Below, piece by piece: positions 1 to 10,731 of a stretch of 64,000 nucleotides of DNA; position 1 is the first letter of the stretch; every line of letters starts with the position of its first letter. Below the pieces are notes generated by a model that saw only the letters and a list, made by a program, of their open reading frames with translations, made no database searches and was not told the DNA's origin. The stretch comes from Platanthera guangdongensis (lineage: Eukaryota; Streptophyta; Magnoliopsida; Asparagales; Orchidaceae), in NCBI GenBank assembly GCA_039583875.1, contig CM077150.1, forward strand, positions 464,501 through 528,500. Reading direction: 5' to 3'. Position numbers and translations under genes: made by a program.

Positions 1-4
1 GCAA

Positions 5-185
5 TGCAGGAAAATCAGTCAACCTTGTATATGCTTCTTCAGTATGTAAATACAAGTATAAGTACAAATATATAGGGAGAGAAGAGAGAGAAGAATCTCA
101 AATCCAAAATGTGGGACTAAAACAAATAAGGAGAAAAATACATAAATGGGCCAAAACATGGGCCTTTACATGGCCTTTTCTAACA
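5..185 (-). mobile_element. 3' LTR of Copia element A
   Basis: Read on the minus strand, this 181-bp block starts TGTTAGAAAAGG and ends CTGCA, the TG..CA termini of an LTR. A purine-rich tract (plus strand ctcccccgcaag) lies directly beside it at 186-197, where a polypurine tract should be. It resembles the LTR of Copia B at 3798-3970, so A and B belong to one family in opposite orientation. Confidence 0.75.
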
Positions 186-1468
186 CTCCCCCGCAAGCTG
201 GAGCATATAAGTCGTAGGAACCCAGCTTGGACAAGAACTGATAAAATAGAGCACTTGATAGGGCATTAGTGAGGATGTCAGCCACTTGGTCAATAGCCGG
301 AACATGTCTCAATTCCAACTTCTTCATTTAAACTTTTCCCTTACAAAATGACAGTCGACTTCAATGTGATTTGTTCTTTCATGAAAGATCGGGTTCTTAG
401 CTATGTGAATAGCAGCTTGACTGTCACAGAGTAACATAGCTGGTGAGGAAATTTTTACTCTCATATCACTTAAGAGATTTTCAAGCGATGCTCAGATATA
501 GCAGACGTCATTGATCGGTATTCAGCTTCAGCTGAGGATTGAGCAACCATGACTTGTTTCTTACTGCGCCAAATAACATGGTGACCTCCAAAGTAGGTAC
601 AAAATCTGCTTGTAGAACGCCGATCATCCAAGGAACCAACATAATTTGCATCAGAATACGCAATCAATGTTGGAGTAGAAGAAGAGGTTTTGTATGACAA
701 CCCTTGACCAGGAGCAGTTTTTAGATATCTCAGGATGCGTTTGACGCCCCGAAGATGAGACATCCAAGGAGAATGCATAAACTGGCTAACCACCACAACA
801 ATAAAGGATATGTCTGGTCTCGTGACCGTTAGGTAGATTAACTTCCCAATGAGTCGTCTATAGTAGTCTGGATTTGGAAGAAGAAAATTTGCATCAGAAG
901 CATGTGTACGCAACTCGTGATTGACATCCATAGGAGTGTTAACCGACTTGCATCCAGAATAGCCAGCATCCTGGAGAAGGTCGAGACAGTACTTCCGTTG
1001 AGATAGAATGAGGCCATCAGGACGTCTGACGATCTCAATGCCAAGAAAATATCGAAGGTTTCCGAGATCTTTTATTTGAAACAAGGAACTAAGGTGTTGT
1101 TTGATCACTTGTATTCCCTTTGAATCATCTTCAGTGATTATGATGTCATTAACATACACCAGAAGAAGTACTGTTCTTGTTGTTCGATGTCGAGTAAACA
1201 AAGAGAAGTCTGTCGAGCTACGAGTAAAACCAACCTCCCGAACAGCTTTACTGAACTTATCGAATCATGCCCGAGGGGATTGTTTGAGATCATAAATTGA
1301 CTTCTTAAGATTACAAATTTGGGACTCCCCCGTAGTCTCAAACCCGGGAGGCTGCTGCATATAGACTGTCTCTTGAAGATCTCCATTTAAAAAGATATTT
1401 TTGATATCCAGTTGATTTAATGGTCACTGGCAATGCACAACAACAGAGAGGAGGACACGAACCGTCAT
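186..1468 (-). pseudogene. Copia A reverse transcriptase / RNase H remnant
   Basis: Minus-strand remnant of the last part of a Copia polyprotein. An open stretch at 470-1201 carries the RT C-terminal half: the catalytic motif reads YVND instead of YVDD, followed by KDLGNLRYFLGIE, SQRKYCLDLL and the RNase H start AYSDANYVG and SSAEAEYRS. The rest of RNase H (an [21 protein letters not shown] block) continues in another frame down to the LTR. Upstream, RT reads to about 1468 in shifted frames and then stops abruptly, so gag, protease, integrase and the RT N-terminus are missing. The changed YVDD and the frameshifts mean it is dead. It lies in an upstream intron of the host 5'-nucleotidase gene or just before it. 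Confidence 0.85.
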
Positions 1469-1470
1469 GT

Positions 1471-1524
1471 TGAACCACGTCCAACGCCCTCCTACTTTGA
1501 ACCACGTCCAACGCCCTCCTACTT
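1471..1524. repeat. 27-bp exact tandem duplication
   Basis: Two adjacent identical 27-bp units (1471-1497 and 1498-1524, starting tgaaccacgtccaacgcc) sit exactly where the Copia A homology ends and the gypsy remnant begins. The length is a multiple of three, so the duplication leaves the reading frame unchanged. Confidence 0.9.
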
Positions 1525-1955
1525 ACATCTTGATTCATACTCTAGTCACCTTGGACGAGCACCTACATGTTTGCTCGCACCTACTATGATTGTACAGGTT
1601 CATGTAGATCCACCGACACGAGAGGTGTGAGATGAGATCATTTCTGACATTGTGGCGCATGAGTGCACCATCACCCACAGACAGTCCATCTTATCATTAC
1701 CTGGTACACTGGAGTGGATGCCCCAACTTTGACGACACTTGGATCTCGGTAATGGAGCTTTATAGACTTGACCCTGATTTTCGACGTCAATGCTATCATC
1801 TCCATTTATTAGAGATGAATGCTTTTCAGCCGGCGGAGTTTATGGGGATCAGCTGCATGATCGACACTGGGCTTCGTGCCACCACTCGACAGAGCACACA
1901 TTTGTGTACTCGCGCAAGAGGTGTTGATCAGATTGTTGATCCGAGATCATGAGCA
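1525..1955 (+). pseudogene. Ty3/gypsy integrase C-terminus with chromodomain, remnant
   Basis: Plus-strand remnant of the end of a chromovirus-type gypsy polyprotein. The segment YLVHWSGCPNFDDTW (about 1697-1741) has the chromodomain core: aromatic residues, W, then an acidic stretch and TW, followed by ELYRLDPDF. The start of the domain is in another frame (1610-1690, with a stop at 1628), so it is broken. Chromodomains on gypsy integrases are known to guide insertion to particular chromatin; here only this end is left, with no RT or integrase core. The likely LTR of the same element follows at about 2030. Confidence 0.6.
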
Positions 1956-2775
1956 CGCCCGAAGTGACGTTTCTACATTTTATGTATTTTTTTTATTTTG
2001 GACATTATTTAGTGTATTTGGACATCAGGCGTAACAGTCAATCATAATCGTTCACGTCGGGTGCCCTAGTCCCCCCTTTCGCTATAATAAGGGTGAGCCT
2101 TGTCTGTTTAAGGCATTGTATCCTCTACAACTACTCATCTACATTCACTGCTACTGTACTCCTTTGCTTGCGAGTATATTGTATCGTGTTTTTCTACTTT
2201 ATTGAATGTTGGTTGATTATCATGTACATGTTTGGGATGTTGACTTGTTATTGTAAGTGTTTCCCTTTCTTAGTCTTCCTATAGTAATTTCTCCTTTGTG
2301 CAAGTATAGTTTTATGCCGTTCTTGCTAAGTAAGACACATTTGCTTATTTATTTGTTGTCATGAACGTTGTGTTGTATTGCGAAGCCTACTTAATCTTAC
2401 TGGTGGATTTATTTTTGGATCGAATCAAATTATACACGCATCATATAGTTTAGTTTTGTTTGAGTCCATTCCGCACCACTCACATAGACGAGCATTAGAG
2501 TCAGCACCCCTCTCATAGCCTACCCCGCATCACCTTGTAATTCGGATGTAGAAAAATCATGTCCTTGTTTTTTTTCTCATCATTGCGTCTGAATGTCTTG
2601 TTTTTTTGGTATTTGCGGCATATATTTTTTAACTTGATTGAACTTGTAAATTAAACATATTAAAGGAGAGAGAAGGTTGGAGGTGACAATAACTTTGAAC
2701 AAGCAAGTATTTAATCCCTAGCAGTGGCCTATTCATCTTACTAAATGTTGTTATGATGTTTTTTCATGCTTATAG
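1956..2775. other. Non-coding; probable decayed gypsy LTR, then host intron
   Basis: Around 2036-2300 there is LTR-like sequence with a TATA-like ctataataaggg at 2081-2092, placed as expected 3' of the chromodomain remnant; its ends cannot be set. From about 2400 the sequence is AT-rich and featureless, ending in tttttcatgcttatag, a good splice acceptor for the exon at 2776. Confidence 0.35.
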
Positions 2776-2833
2776 GTTCTTTATGTTGGAGACCACATTT
2801 ATGGAGACATTTTAAGAAGCAAGAAAGTATTAG
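2776..2833 (+). CDS. Exon of cytosolic purine 5'-nucleotidase-like gene (HAD superfamily)
   Basis: A 58-nt exon between a splice acceptor (..gcttatag) and donor (gtaatc). It encodes VLYVGDHIYGDILRSKKVL plus one base of a Gly codon. The VGDHIYGDILRSKK block is the conserved HAD motif of the plant IMP/GMP-specific 5'-nucleotidase family, in which the aspartate after VG helps bind Mg2+. The enzyme class dephosphorylates purine nucleoside monophosphates in the cytosol. The exon joins exactly in phase to the next at 3337 (G|GC, Gly, then WRTM). Family identification is from recalled motifs, not from a search. Earlier exons are not in the window; I looked for them between 1 and 2775 and saw none. 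Confidence 0.75.
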
Positions 2834-3336
2834 GTAATCTTTTTTATGGGATCTCTTATTGAATTCTACTTTATTCAAGACTCTAGTCTTGTTGTGAATA
2901 AATTTTGTAATAAAATTACAATTTACAGTTTGATGTTGGAATCCTACTTTTTGCTCTTGTTCGATATCTTCTGCACTGAACTTTCAAAATTTTCCATGCT
3001 TTATTTTCTAGGGACTGGATTATATTAACTATTGACAAATGAAACTTTCATAACTGTCATTGATGTTCATAACTTAGTGGTCTAATATGTTCTGTTTCAG
3101 CACCTTGAAAAAAACGTGAAGCTAAAAGCAGTTCATCTGCTAATACTTCTGAGTTCATTGATTACTAAGTTATGCTAAATGAGTTGAATCTACTGTGAAC
3201 GTTGTGTATTATGCATTATTATATAGAGACTTTGGTTAACTTACCTATTATGGAATAGGTTTTCTTCTCTTAAACTTCTAATGTGATTTACTTCCATCCT
3301 GATTTACATTTAACTGGTGTCTATTCACCAAGTTAG
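2834..3336 (+). other. Host intron (503 bp)
   Basis: AT-rich sequence with a GT donor at 2834 and an AG acceptor at 3335-3336 (caccaagttag). No transposon or other gene is visible. It is the only intron here of ordinary plant size. Confidence 0.7.
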
Positions 3337-3413
3337 GCTGGAGAACAATGCTTGTTGTTCCGGAGCTTGAGAAAGAGGTGCAACTTCTTTCAGAGACAAA
3401 AAGAACCCGGAAG
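3337..3413 (+). CDS. Exon of cytosolic purine 5'-nucleotidase-like gene
   Basis: A 77-nt exon that completes the split Gly codon and continues WRTMLVVPELEKEVQLLSE..KRTRK, ending in phase 0 at AAG|gtttgt. The W-R-T block and the PELE(K/R)EV helix follow the HAD motif in plant 5'-nucleotidases of this class. The next exon in phase is 10.3 kb downstream at 13753. The frame is undamaged, so nothing in this exon argues against a working gene. Confidence 0.75.
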
Positions 3414-3797
3414 GTTTGTAACAACCACGAATCCCCCAATACTGTGCATTTGCTTCTAGTCTCACTTATTTCCTGCCAGTCATAGTTTCGGAAATATTCG
3501 TAGTTTTGGCTCCATTTCCTTAAAACTTAATTGTAAAATTTGAATGAGATTATGTGTACTAATGGTCCATTAACGAATTATTGATGGAACCAACTAAAAC
3601 CATTATTCCCAATATTAAATTGTAAAGCAAAGAATGTTTTATAAGGCCACCCTGGAAGTTTTGAATGATGTGATACGACTTTAACAAACTAAGCAAATAT
3701 ATGCAGATGTAAGTTAGAGTATATGAAGAAATTCAGAATGGTCGTGTATTAATTCTGAGATATGTAAACATAAAAATTAAAAATCAGGTTAACATTG
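3414..3797 (+). other. Host intron sequence before Copia B
   Basis: AT-rich intron sequence after the donor gtttgt. No gene or repeat is recognisable. Copia B begins at 3798. Confidence 0.5.
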
Positions 3798-3970
3798 TGT
3801 TAGAAAAGACCTTGTAAAGGCCCATTTATGAGGCCCATTTGTTTCTTGTATTTGTCCCACATCTTGGATTGGATCTTCTCTTCTCCCTCTCTTCCTATAT
3901 AAATGTATTCATACTTGTAATTATTCATTCAAGATGTATATACAAGGTTGGAGGTTTCTCTATTTCTACA
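3798..3970 (+). mobile_element. 5' LTR of Copia element B
   Basis: A 173-bp LTR starting TGTTAGAAAAGACC and ending TTTCTACA, directly followed by a tRNA-iMet primer site. It contains a TATA box (tatataaatg, about 3896-3905). An inverted, truncated copy lies at 8746-8883, and the LTR of Copia A is related. Confidence 0.85.
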
Positions 3971-3982
3971 TGGTATCAGAGC
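3971..3982 (+). promoter_or_regulatory. Primer binding site of Copia B
   Basis: TGGTATCAGAGC, the complement of the 3' end of plant initiator tRNA-Met, starts right after the LTR terminal CA. It would prime minus-strand DNA synthesis. Confidence 0.9.
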
Positions 3983-4571
3983 CACCGGTCTCCCTCTAAC
4001 CGCCTGTCTGTTTGCAAACCGCCTGGTCACCCGGCTGACCGCGCGGCCTATTTTTTCTCTCTCTTGCCCAAGCCGCCGTCTCTGGCGACCTGTTCTTCTC
4101 TACCCGTTCTTCCTCCCTCTTCCCCTCTGTTCTGACCTCCTCCTTATTCTCTTCCTCTCTCCCTCTTTTATAACTTTCTCTCACGTGGGGTCCACTTTCT
4201 CTATCTTTTCTCTCCTGCCCGGTCTTCTTCTCTAACCGTGCCGTCTTCCCGTCTTTTCCCGCTTCTCGCGGTTTCTTTCTAGCCGTTGCGGGTTTCAACC
4301 CTTGTCGCTGCGGTTTCTCTCTTAACCGCGCGGTCTTCCCGTCTTTGTCTCTCCCTTCTAATCACAGCGCCCTGCCAAGTCGCTCGCGGCCTTTCTTGCC
4401 AAGCCGCGCCACTTCTCCCAGCCGTTGCGCCTTCTCCTAGCCGCTGCGCCTTCTCCTAGCCGCTGCGCCTTCTTTCCCGTGGTCTCCTTCTCCCTTAGCC
4501 GCATTGTGGTTGCGACTTTCTTTGTCGCTGACCGTTCTCCTTTGGTGTACGTCCTTCTTCTCTTCTCGCCA

Positions 4572-4775
4572 GCTGCCCGGCTTCCTTCTTCTGCTAGCCG
4601 CGTGGCTTCCCTTCCTTCTTCTGCTAGCCGAGCGGCTTCCTTCTTCTCCGAGCCGCCCGGCCTTCCTTGTCCAGCTGCCCGACTTCCTTCTTCTGCTAGC
4701 CGCGCGGCTTCCCTTCCTTCTTCTGCTAGCCGAGCGGCTTCCTTCTTATCCAAGCCGCCCGACCTACCTTGTCAA
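4572..4775 (+). repeat. 102-bp tandem repeat in the Copia B leader
   Basis: Two copies of a 102-bp unit (4572-4673 and 4674-4775), with the start of a third (gctgcccgacc), just before the gag start. Each unit itself contains the doubled phrase cttctgctagccg. The leader is C/T-rich and GC-rich, so open frames read through it on both strands; these are shadows, not genes. Confidence 0.8.
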
Positions 4776-4801
4776 GCTGCCCGACCTCGTCTACTCGCCT
4801 C

Positions 4802-6058
4802 ATGACCTCCGACGCCTCTGCTGCTACTTCTGATCTGCCAGCCCGTGAGGCTACTCCGGCTTCTGACCTTCGTGATGAACTACGAATTACTACCATCTCT
4901 CTTACTGGCAAACACAATTTTGTCGAATGGGTTCACTCTGTTCGCCGTGTCCTGCAGATGAAGGGTCTTCTCCACCACCTGACTTGGGCTACCCTTGTTG
5001 CTCCCTCTGATGATTGGCTTCGTGATGACGGTCAGGTCCAGTCTTGGCTTCTCAACTCTATGGACACCGAACCCTATCAGATGGCCATGTATCATGATAC
5101 GGCCAAGCCGATGTGGGAGGAGCTCCATTCTTTTTACTCTGGGCAAAACAGTCTTCAGCACCTCTATGATATCATCTCCAACCTCCAAAATCTTACTCCA
5201 GGTGCTCCCGGCGACATGATTTCCTTTGTTGCTCAGGCCAAGACCCTAGCCGAGGCATGGATTCAACATCAGCCTCCTACAACGGATCTTGCTACTCAAC
5301 GGGCCCAGAAAGAGGCGGTTACCATCGCGATGATGATGTCCCGCGTTCCGCCCCACCTGCATAGTGTTCGGGTTCAGATCCTCTCTTCCACGACGACTCC
5401 GTCACTGTCTGACGTCTGCACTATGCTACTTCGGGTTACGCCTCCTACGGAGGCCCCTTCCAGCTTTGCCCCTGCTCTTCTTACAGCCTCTCCTTCCCAC
5501 CCCCCTCCTGCTCGTGGCTCTTCCACTCGGGGCGGCCGGCCTCCCTCTCGGGGACGCGGACGTGGTGGTCGCTGGTCTCTCAAATGCACATATTGTGGCC
5601 GGGGTGGCCATCTTGAGGCCACCTATTATAGCAAGCATGGGTTCCCTCCTCACCTCGCTGCCACCTCCTCTGCTGCTCCTGCTTCCCCTAGGGCTCCTGC
5701 CCAGGATCCGGCCTCCGCTACCCGACACGATATTGATGAGCTCCGCACCCAACTCCATCAGCTACAGGGTGTCCTCAGCCGCTCCTCCGGCTCGGTTGCG
5801 ACCTTTTCTGCGGAAGGTATAACCTGTCTCTCTCCCAGCCCTCACTGGATCGTTGATTCCGATGCTACTCACCATATTACTTCCCAGAAGCCCTCCAAAT
5901 ATCTCAAATGGCTCACCCCCCGTGTATCACTGTGGCCAATGGTGACACTCTACCGGTCTCTGGTGCTGCTGCCCTCCAACTTACCCCGACCCTTTCTCTT
6001 TCCTCGGTTCTTCACGTTCCGGGGTCTCCTTTCAATTTACTTTTCGTTAGTCGCCTGA
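4802..6058 (+). pseudogene. Copia B gag and start of protease
   Basis: I place the start at ATG 4802; the open frame runs further up but without an ATG. The N-terminal ~200 residues are a Copia gag (LTGKHNFVEWVHSVRRVLQ, MWEELHSFYSGQ, ILSSTTTPSLSDVCTMLLRV). A Pro/Arg/Gly-rich linker leads to a zinc knuckle (about 5585) reading CTYCGRGGHLEATY, in which the last cysteine is replaced by Tyr. The protease active site at about 5853 reads DSDATHH where the family has DSGATHH. Gag normally packages element RNA and the protease cuts the polyprotein. Both changes are expected to inactivate. The protease then continues in another frame (about 5908-6055), so there is also a frameshift near 5900. Confidence 0.85.
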
Positions 6059-6880
6059 CAAACGACCTTGATTGTTCAATAACTTTTCTCCTTCTTCCTT
6101 TCTTATGAAGGATCGTCGCAGCCGGAGTATCATTGGTAGGGGGCAGCTGGTGAATGAGCTTTACCTCTTGGATACTCAACCCACTCTTCTATCCGTTGTT
6201 TCTTCTGTTGACTGACATTGTCGCCTTGGACATGCTCCTCTTCTGATTCTCAAGCGGGCTCTTCCTAATGTTCCCTTACAGGAGTTCTCTTATGAATCGT
6301 GTATCTATGACAAACACCACCGTTCTGTTTTTCCCCCTGCATGTACCCGGAGTAGTACTCAGTTATCCTTAGTTCATTCTGATGTATGGGGCCCATATAG
6401 AGTTCCTAGTATTTATGGTTTTCGATATTTTGTCACTTTTATCGATGACTACTCGCGTACTACATGAATATATTTAATCCATGATCGTACTGAGCTTACA
6501 TCTGTCTTTTGTGCCTTTGTTACTGAGGTCCGTTCGCAGTTCGTCACCCCACTCAAAATCCTCCGCACTGATAATGCTCGCAAATATACCGGGCGCACCT
6601 TCTCCTCCATCTGTACCGAGTTTGACATTATCCATCAAACTTCGTGTGCATATACCCCTCAACAAAATGGGGTGGCCGAACGCAAAAATCGTCATTTACC
6701 CGATGTTGCTCGCTCACTCATGTTTCAAATGCAGGTTCCAATCGAATATTGGAATTTCGCAGTCTCCACAGTCTGTCATCTCATTAACCGCCTCCCTTCT
6801 TCTGTTCTTGATTTTGCCATTCCTATCGACCTCCTATATCCTACTACCAAACCATCCTCTCTCCCCCCCACGGGTCTTTG
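6059..6880 (+). pseudogene. Copia B integrase, broken
   Basis: Integrase read in shifting frames: zinc-binding start (HCRLGHAPLL, about 6210), then HSDVWGPY with the first catalytic Asp, VTFIDDYSRT, the second Asp in LRTDNARKY, and the Glu in GVAERKNRHL (about 6674). Stops occur near 6213 and 6464. The order gag-protease-integrase-RT is the Copia order. No full-length product is possible. Confidence 0.85.
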
Positions 6881-8558
6881 GGTGCGTTTGTTATGTTCAT
6901 CTTCTTGGACCTCCATCAGACAAACTCGCTCCTCGTGCGGCCAAATATATGTTTGTGGGCTACTCCCGTACTCAAAAGGTGTATGTTTGCTACTCTCCTT
7001 CCGATGGCAAGATGGTTGTCTCTGCGGATGTCACCTTCTGCGAAGACCAGCCCTTTCACTTGCCTTCCTCCTCCTCGATTTCCTCTCCTGCTCTGCCCCG
7101 CTCTGCCGTTCCAACCGCGCCTTCCTCTCTACCCTCTTCCTCCGCCTCTCTTCCTGCTCCCAAAGTTCCTCCGCCCGTTATCCGTGTCTATACTCGTCGT
7201 GGCTCCAGGGATGGTTCCCTGCCCCAGCTCCCAGCTCCCAGTGACACTCCGGCACCGGCGGGTTCTGCTCCTGCCTCTACGGCCCATCCCCTGGCCAACT
7301 ACGTTTCTCTCCACCGGCTTACTCCACCTCTCTACGACTTTGCCATTTCTCTTTCCTCGATTTCTATTCCTAACACTGTGCGGGAGGCGCTTCAACACCC
7401 AGGCTGGCGGGCGGCCATGGAGGATGAAATGGGGGCTCTTTGGGCTAATCAGACTTGGGATATGGTTTCCCTTCCTGCAGGCCATCACAGTGTCAGCTGC
7501 AAGTGGGTCTTTGTTGTCAAACATACCGTGGATGGGTCTGTTGAGCGTCTGAAGGCCCGCCTCGTGGCCCGGGGTTTTACTTAGCAACACGACCTTGATT
7601 ATGAGGAAACTTTCTCTCCAGTGGCCAAATTGAACACGGTCCGAGTTCTTCTTTCCTTGGTTGTTCACCGTCATTGGCCTATGTATCAGCTGGATGTTAA
7701 GAACGCCTTTCTCAATGGTGATCTCCAGGAGACTGTTTACATGCATCAACCTCCCGGGTTTGAGACCACGGGGGAGTCTCGGGTGTGTCATCTTCGGAAA
7801 TCAATTTATGGTCGCAAACAGTCCCAGCGCGCCTGGTTTGAAAAATTCAGCAAGGTCATCCGCGATATTGGCTTTAATAGGAGCTCGGCTAACTTCTCTC
7901 TCTTCACTCGACACCAGCCGACCGGAATCGTCATTCTACTTGTCTATGTTGACGATATCCTCATCACTTGAGACGATACTACAGGAATACAACATACAAA
8001 GTAACAGTTGAACTCTGCCTTTCAGACCAAAGATCTTGGTAACCTACGGTATTTTCTTGGGCTTGAGGTTGCACGACGGCCTGATGGTCTTGCATTATCC
8101 CAAAGGAAATATTGTATGGACCTCCTCCATGATGCTGGTTATTCGGGATGCAAACCTACGGATACTCCAATGGACGTTAATCACAGGCTCTCGGCTCATA
8201 GCTCTGACTCCGATGAGCGGCTTACAAATCCAGAATACTACAGACGCCTGGTTGGGAAACTGATCTACCTTTCAGTTACTCGACCAGACATCTCCTTTGC
8301 CGTAGGAGTCGTGTGTCGATTTATGCATGCCCCTAGGACATCTCATCTTCAAGCTGTCGAGCGCATTCTTCGGTATCTCAAGAACGCTCCAGGACAAGGG
8401 CTTGTGTACTAGCCATCCACATCACTATCCCTTGTTGCATACTCGGACGCTGACTATGCAAGATCTGTTGATGATAGGCGCTCTACATCTGGCTTCTGTA
8501 CCTACTTCGGTGGTCATCTCATAACCTGGCGCAACAAGAAACAGAATGTGGTTGCTTG
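6881..8558 (+). pseudogene. Copia B reverse transcriptase / RNase H, truncated
   Basis: One frame carries the end of integrase (FVGYSRTQKVYVCYSP), a Pro/Ser-rich spacer, and RT: HPGWRAAMEDEMGAL (about 7396), CKWVFVVK, QLDVKNAFLNGDL (about 7690) and the intact catalytic LVYVDDILIT (about 7940). RNase H begins AYSDADYARSVDD. In-frame stops are at about 7582, 7969, 8005 and 8410. The frame ends at KKQNVVA near 8558; the last third of RNase H, the polypurine tract and a normal 3' LTR are absent. Retained motifs with only scattered stops point to moderate age. Confidence 0.85.
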
Positions 8559-8745
8559 AGTGACTATGTAGTTTGTCATTACTATTTTACTTTGCTTTAT
8601 CACATTTTTTTCATTCGTCATTTTTATCAAATTTGTATTTTCTGAACGTAATTTGTTATCTTAATTGAAAATTTCTTTCTTTTATAGTGTTTCTAAAATT
8701 CTAGTCACCATTCCACGGTTGAATTTTTCTAAGTTCAATACAATG

Positions 8746-8883
8746 TGTAGAAATAGAGAAACTTCCAACCTTGTATATACTTCTTGAATGAATAATTACA
8801 AGTATGAATACATTTATATAAGAAGAGAGGGAGAAGAGAAGACCCCAATCCAAGATGTGGGACAAATATAAGAAACAAATGAG
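8746..8883 (-). mobile_element. Inverted, truncated Copia B-type LTR
   Basis: This is the reverse complement of the Copia B 5' LTR: it starts tgtagaaatagagaaac and runs to caagaaacaaatg-like sequence near 8883, then diverges. About 135 of 173 bp remain, with roughly six differences from the 5' LTR by eye. A normal 3' LTR would be in the same orientation as the 5' one. The 187 bp between the broken RNase H and this LTR (8559-8745) are AT-rich and unassigned. Confidence 0.8.
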
Positions 8884-9112
8884 CTAGGGAATAGAGAAGG
8901 AATATAGGTTGGGAAGAAGAGAAGATTTTTTAGAATCAATTTTTGCATGCCATTCAATACCCCTTGCTAACTTAAGTAGTAAGAGGGGAAGGTTCCAAAA
9001 TATTACAATTATGCCCCTCCACAAGATATGTGGTTGAGTGAGTAAAATATGATCGCGTGAAAATTATAGAAATATTATGTGAAATAAATATGCAGTCATC
9101 CATGGCGACACT
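8884..9112. other. Unassigned AT-rich intron sequence
   Basis: No coding or repeat signal was recognised here. Confidence 0.4.
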
Positions 9113-9670
9113 TCATCGCCCCATCCATGGACCTGTAACATCACCTACCCCTTGCAGATCAAATTTGTCTCCTTCCATCCTTGCATCATCATCATAGTTC
9201 GAAGGATCATCAACCTCTAGCCAAAAGAGACATTTACATATGTGTCCTGATGTATTTGACTCGCCATATTTGAAGAAGAACCCTTTAGTGTATTGTTCTG
9301 CAAGTTTTGTGTGTGATAAGCGCTTGAAGAGCGAGGTGCCACTAGAATTCTTATCCTTGGGTGTGATGGGAACACTCGGGTGATAGAAGAGGTGTCTTCT
9401 TGACAATTTCTCCCGACCCCGTTGTGGTTGTTGCCACACAGGTTGTCCATGAGGAGACGTTTCATAGATTCGTGGCAAGCCCATGGTAGTGTTGAGGTCC
9501 CACAGTGCTTTGAATTCTACGTTGAGACGCAATTGATCACGCAAGCTTGCAGTGAAGATATATACTTGATGTTCTAGCAGTACATAGTGGACATGGTCTA
9601 ATAGCAATTGAAATCTCTCTAAGTGATCATCCGCCGACCCTATTCGTTTCAGGGAGACAAGGTTGCCAAA
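9113..9670 (-). pseudogene. Ty3/gypsy gag remnant
   Basis: Minus-strand open frame 9113-9607, extended in frame toward 9640 (HLERFQLLLDHV). It reads like a plant gypsy gag: FTASLRDQLRLNVEFKALWDL and later LSHTKLAEQYTKGFFFKYGE..SGHICKCLFWLE. The latter is the zinc knuckle region, but its first two cysteines are replaced (F and Y), so it is degenerate. It resembles the gag of element L (60278-60955). No LTR or pol of this element is present nearby. Confidence 0.6.
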
Positions 9671-10345
9671 TGAATTCTAGTGGTACGGCGGTCTGAAATG
9701 TAAATTGCAGTAGTTTTTAAAAGCCACTCTATTTATATTGTCTCCTGCCCAATCTAAAAGTTCCCCAATTATGTTAAGCGTCATGAGGTGGTATGACATC
9801 AACCACATCCAGTTCTCCAACGACATGTGTTGGTTGACGAAGAAGTGCTCACAACATGTTGGTCGAGCCAGAGGATCACCTCTTTCTCTAGCACGATCGG
9901 CCCGAGCTCCAGACTCGTCTTAGCTGAAAATTTGTTGCTGCCCTCACGTTCCTTGTTCAATTTGAGAAGCTTCTTGCTTCTTTTAGTCGGCTAAAAAAGC
10001 TGAAGCTTCAACCCTGGGTTCGACTTTTTTGGTTGGCGCCTGGTTTGGTATGCGATCCCTACTTGGGATTGGCTTGCTCATAGGGGGCTCATGGCGGATA
10101 GGGTGTTCCCTTGGGTTGCTCTGCGCTGGAGGTCCGTGACCATCTGGTGGCGGTTTGCGGGTGCTTGGAAACTATTGGGGAGGCTCTTCTTTGATGGGGG
10201 ATCTGTATCCCTTCTTCTCTGCTGGAAGATGTGATGGCTCTTCTCTCCTCTGCTACAATTCACGAGATAGGCCCAATGCGTATTTATTGTTATGTTGTAT
10301 ATCATGCTTGTTGTGGGCGGAATGCTAAGGTCTATCATACGGCGT
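9671..10345 (+). other. Unassigned; possibly upstream part of the LINE
   Basis: No clear gene. The stretch 10230-10345 reads in parts like the region before the RNase H domain of plant LINEs (ACCGRNAKVYHTA), and the same element resumes after the SINE cluster at about 10925. The assignment is weak. Confidence 0.25.
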
Positions 10346-10533
10346 GTCACGACCCAGGACCGGCTCAAGGAGTCTTAATGGGACCCAATTGGTTAATCGT
10401 GAGGGCTGCAACCCAAGTGACCCCAACGTTTTTCTGGCCTCTTTATCAGCGCAGCGCGTTGTTGGCGTTGGGTCTCGAACTCGCAACCTTTGATAAGGAG
10501 CCTTAATATCACTCCTCATCACCGACTGAGCTA
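10346..10533 (-). mobile_element. SINE, family 1, copy 1
   Basis: A tRNA-derived SINE of about 188 bp on the minus strand. Its 5' end (at 10533) reads GTGTAGCTCAGTCGGTGATG, with the pol III A box; the B box is GGTTGCGAGTTCGAGACCC, near 10470-10490. The 3' end is GTCGTGACA-like, without an A tail. It shares this structure with the next two copies. Confidence 0.75.
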
Positions 10534-10542
10534 CACTTTTTC

Positions 10543-10731
10543 GTCACGACCCAGGAACGGCTCAAGTAGTCTTAATGGGACCCGACGGGTTCAACCGTGA
10601 GGGCTACAGCCCAAGTGACCCCAACGCATTTCTGGCCTGTTTATCAGCGCAGCGCGGTGTTGGCGTTGGGTCTCGAACCCGCAACCCTTGATAAGGAGCC
10701 TTTATATCACTCCCCATCACCAACTGAGCTG
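10543..10731 (-). mobile_element. SINE, family 1, copy 2 (left arm of palindrome)
   Basis: A second full copy on the minus strand, 189 bp, ending at the exact centre of a palindrome shared with copy 3. The A and B boxes are present (B box GGTTCGAGACC in complement). Confidence 0.8.

Noticed and set aside
4358..4769. Open frames on both strands in the Copia B leader with repeated Ala/Ser/Arg-rich peptides
   Set aside because: They come from the 102-bp tandem repeat and GC-rich composition; the supported gag start is ATG 4802.
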